From: Adineta vaga
Taxonomy: Eukaryota > Rotifera
NCBI GenBank assembly: GCA_021613535.1
Contig: CP075493.1
Coordinates: 10,044,001-10,108,000, forward strand
Direction: 5' to 3'
Length of the DNA stretch: 64,000 nucleotides
In this document: positions 60,892 through 64,000 of the stretch, one piece after another
Numbering within the stretch: the first letter of the stretch is position 1
Layout of the letters: every line of letters starts with the position of its first letter
Notes under the pieces: model-generated
Seen by the model: only the letters and a program-made list of their open reading frames with translations
What the model was told of the DNA's origin: nothing
The model's database searches: none
Program-made: the position numbers and the translations under genes

Positions 60892-62416
60892 TTATGATGT
60901 TTGAGTATCCTGGGTTTGTTGTTGTTCATTTAATAATTTATTTAACTCTTCCATGATTTTCCAATTACGTTGCCTTAATTGATCATTTTGAGTTTTTAAA
61001 TCATTTAATTCATCTTGAAGTTTAGTCATAGCTTTATTTGATTGATTTTTCATCAGATGATCATATTTAGTTTTAATTTGTTCATAGGAACGAACTTTAC
61101 CTTTTAAATCATCAAATGTTTTTTGTAATTCATCACGTTGTCCAATTATGTCATCGATTTTTGTTGTAGAATTCTTTTCAAGTTCACTATGTTTCTGACG
61201 AAGATTTGTTAATTCTTTATCTAATTTTTTGTATTTATTTATATCAGCAATCATTTGTTCAATTCGTTCTTGTTTTTGAGCATCAGCTAGAAATAAACAA
61301 AGATAACATTAGAAAATTCTTCTAAATTAAATCAAGTTAATCACTTACCTTTTTTATAAATTTCTGCTGCATGTTTACTTGCACGTTCACTATCAGCAAC
61401 CTCATTTTCTAATGCACTATTTCTTATGGTCATTTGTCGAATTTTTTCTGTAAGTATATGTTGTTGTTGTTTAAGTTCGTTGATTGTAGCAGGAAGCATT
61501 GAATAAGCATGTAATTGATGTTGTAATCGAGCATTTTCATCTGCTAATCTTTGTAATTGCATTTGACAGGATAAAATCATTTGTTGATATTGCACGACAT
61601 TTGTAGGTTGTTGTTGTTGAATTTGTCGAATAGTATTTTCCATGTCAGCATTCGATTTCGTCAATTCAAGTACACGATTTTTCTCTGTTTGCAATTCAAT
61701 GGCAAGAATTTTTGCTTGACTACGATATGTTTCATCAAGAATACGTTCAAATGTTTTATCAGATTTGGTTGAAGATAATAAACGTTGTAGATCAGTTTTA
61801 GTCGAAATATGACGAGAAGCAATTTTATTTAAGATTACATCAAGTTCATCAGATGTAAATGGAACTGTATCCAATATTGAGATTAATTCATCAAGAATAC
61901 CATGCGATGTAGCTAATGAACGAATTAAATCAAGTCTTTGAAGAGAAGATTGAGATCCAATAGATGTTGAATATATAGGACTCAAGGAATTGTTACCACC
62001 AGTTAACAGGGAATCTAAATATGAAGTAAAAGATAAAATATGAAATTGAGATGTTTTGTTTTATTCGGTATGGATTGTATAGGAATTTTGAAAAAAACGT
62101 TTAATAAAGTTTGGAAAACAATCATCTATTGGATTGAAATGATCAACAACATATATGATTCATACTTGAATTACGGGTATATATACGTCAGTTGATATCA
62201 GTATATATCCTTCAAACGCAATCGTATAAAATAATCTCTTTTCTATCTTTCACGGGTATTGAATCTATATATTTATATACGACACAAAAATTTGCAAACT
62301 TTGTCAGTAATATATCGGTTTAATAATGATACTTATTATAAATATTACCTGTTAAAATTTCAGATTCTGATGAATAATCATTATTTGTTGATAATTCTTG
62401 TTGTTGCTGCTGCTGC

Positions 62417-62447
<31 letters not shown>

Positions 62448-63237
62448 CTAAAGAATAAACATGTGTTTCTATTTGTTCATTATTTACATAGTGTAATTGA
62501 GATGGTGATGGTAACTGTTGTTGTTGTTGCTGATGATGTTGTTGATGTTGTTGCTCTGATGGTTGAAATGATGAAGGGATAAATTCATTTGATCGTGCAG
62601 CTGAACCAGGAGGAATTGAAGTTTTCCTTGAGTGACCGCCACCACGTCGTCGACGAAACTTTTGTGGAGCAAATTCAGCTTCTTTCTGTTGCTGACGTTG
62701 TTGTTGAAATCTTGGTGGTAATGGATTATAAGCAGAATAGGTATAAAGACTATATGGTATTGATGTATGTCCATTCGTTTTGAAATGATTATCTTGTTGA
62801 TTTTGAGCAGATTTTGGATTATTCATTGACGATAATGAAGATGCTTGTTTAACAGGTGCAACACTTGCTTGAGGTTTTGGTGGAACAACAGATTCTTCTT
62901 TTCCTAATGGCTTATCTGATGTTTTATCAAGTAATTTATTTTTATTACGTTGTTTAACGGACATAATTGATTCTTGTTCATCTTCAACATGTGTTGGAAC
63001 AGATTTGGTTTGTTCAACATTCACTGAATCATTCTGTTCTTGTTCACTATCCGATTGTTCTAAAACTGATTCTTGATCTTTTTCATTGCTTGTTTCAGCT
63101 GATGAAATTTCTTTTTCTTGTTCGTGTTGAATAGGAGTTTTGTCTACAGTTGCTATTTGTTTTCTTCGATTCGCATTTCGACCATTTTTTCGTCGACTTT
63201 TTGCATTATTACGTTGGCTTTGTTGCTCGTGATTCAT
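60892..63237 (-). CDS. Coiled-coil protein resembling kinectin / ribosome-binding protein 1 (p180)
   Basis: Three exons, 63237-62349, 62014-61349 and 61286-60892, about 650 residues. Exon 1 encodes a basic, Lys/Arg/Asn-rich N-terminus (MNHEQQSQRNNAKSRRKNGR), then a long Glu/Ser/Gln-rich disordered region with Arg-Gly patches (FRRRRGGGHSRK) and a 17-residue Gln run near 62400-62450. Exons 2-3 encode a helical region (LDELISILDTVPFTSDELDV) and a continuous coiled coil. Near the end is LRQRNWKIMEELNKLL, close to the LREKNWKAMEAL signature of kinectin and RRBP1. Those ER proteins begin with a membrane anchor, which is not visible here, so an upstream exon may be missing or this is a soluble relative. 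An acceptor lies about 40 bp upstream of the start. The family call rests on the C-terminal motif and architecture only. Confidence 0.5.
62396..62450 (-). repeat. CAA/CAG tract encoding polyglutamine
   Basis: About 17 consecutive Gln codons within exon 1 of the kinectin-like gene, mixing CAA and CAG, followed after a short gap by further Gln/His runs near 62515-62555. Confidence 0.9.
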
Positions 63238-64000
63238 TCGATGATGTTTTCCGTTTATTCAAATACGTTAATCAACCTAAAAATGAAATAATATTTATAA
63301 ATATCAGTAGCCACATACAACAATCACTATGTCCATCGACAGACCAGCTGACTGTATGACTGTCATCGTTTTCGTCTTATCTATAATGATAAACACGCAT
63401 AAAATATCACGCTTCGATCGATGTCTTTTATTTATAGTGTGCTCAACTGTGACGAAAGAAAAAAAAACGGAGAAAGAAGGAAAGAAACTTGAACGAATAC
63501 AGAAAAAAATATCTATACACACGCCTACTAAATCATGGAGTAGGAGAGATGTGAATATGCATGCGTAATAGCAAACATGCGACACATACCTGTAGAGAGA
63601 GAGAGAGAGAAAAAAATCAGAGACATGTATTCAGTATTATGTATAAGAAAGAACAAAAAAGTGACTAGTTGAGGAAGTGTGTAGAAGCGCGAAAGGAGAT
63701 TGTTGCCTCTTGAACCAAAAGTTTAATTCTTTCTTCTTTTTTTCTCTCGTTTATTTACATAAGTTTTGAGAAAAAAAAATGAAAGAAGAAATCGAATGAA
63801 CTTATATAAACAAAAATACTATAACGACTGCTCTATTGTATGAATACGTCATCTGAGGGTTAAAAAAACGAGATGACATGATTCAGTGTAAAAATAGTAT
63901 CAATCTATTAGTACCTTGCAGTAATAAACAAAATTAATCATAAGTGATTGATTGTATCCTGAATGATATTCTAACGTCTGCTTCCCATTTACTTTTTCTT
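63238..64000. other. Upstream flank of the kinectin-like gene to window edge
   Basis: About 760 bp with an acceptor-like site (CATTTTTAG) at about 63278, a (GA)n tract at about 63595-63611 and A/T-rich sequence. Promoter and an untranslated exon are likely. No further gene was recognised. Confidence 0.45.

Noticed and set aside
1-64000. CRISPR arrays, insertion sequences, reverse transcriptase or viral genes
   Set aside because: No repeat-spacer pattern and no transposase, RT, integrase or viral protein motif seen in the translations read.

Overview
The window is a gene-dense, AT-rich piece of an animal nuclear genome. Genes have many short GT-AG introns (typically 45-75 bp). The protein set is metazoan (phospholipase C-beta, ceramide synthase, CNG channel, Dispatched, Acinus, RPL12), but two genes look non-metazoan in type. 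The compact introns, low GC, an ARM+TIR receptor-like family and bacterial-type genes carrying introns best fit a bdelloid rotifer (Adineta/Rotaria-like). That is an inference, not proven from the window. All exon joins were made by hand from splice signals and reading frame.

Layout. 1-2.5 kb (-): helical-repeat + TIR protein running off the left edge. 3.8-5.4 kb (+): two tandem paralogues of an unrecognised family. 9.0-10.5 kb (+): rhodopsin-like GPCR. 11.5-15.9 kb (-): head-to-tail cluster of cytochrome b5, Acinus and a damaged protein-L-isoaspartate methyltransferase copy. 17.0-17.8 kb (+): coiled-coil protein. 18.0-22.8 kb (-): phospholipase C-beta. 24.0-25.4 kb (-): SERTA-domain-like acidic protein. 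29.0-30.9 kb (+): ceramide synthase. 31.9-33.9 kb (-): membrane-anchored galactose-mutarotase-like protein. 34.8-37.5 kb (-): CNG channel. 39.7-46.0 kb (+): Dispatched-like RND protein with two possible first exons. 46.6-47.8 kb (-): threonine aldolase. 48.8-49.4 kb (-): acidic prothymosin-like protein. 50.9-51.5 kb (-): small secreted protein. 52.3-53.1 kb (-): RPL12. 54.6-55.2 kb (-): secretory precursor with dibasic sites. 57.5-59.7 kb (+): CASTOR/POLLUX-like RCK channel of bacterial type. 60.9-63.2 kb (-): kinectin/p180-like coiled-coil protein.

There is no prokaryote-like functional clustering. GPCR, PLC-beta and CNG channel are all signalling genes, but their proximity is probably chance. 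The most unusual items are the CASTOR/POLLUX-like channel, the mutarotase-like protein that appears to lack both catalytic residues, the tandem unknown family with a possible trans-splice site, the ARM-TIR gene, and the broken isoaspartate methyltransferase. No complete tRNA, rRNA, CRISPR array, transposase, reverse transcriptase or viral gene was recognised. Intergenic stretches contain mainly AT-rich sequence and simple repeats.
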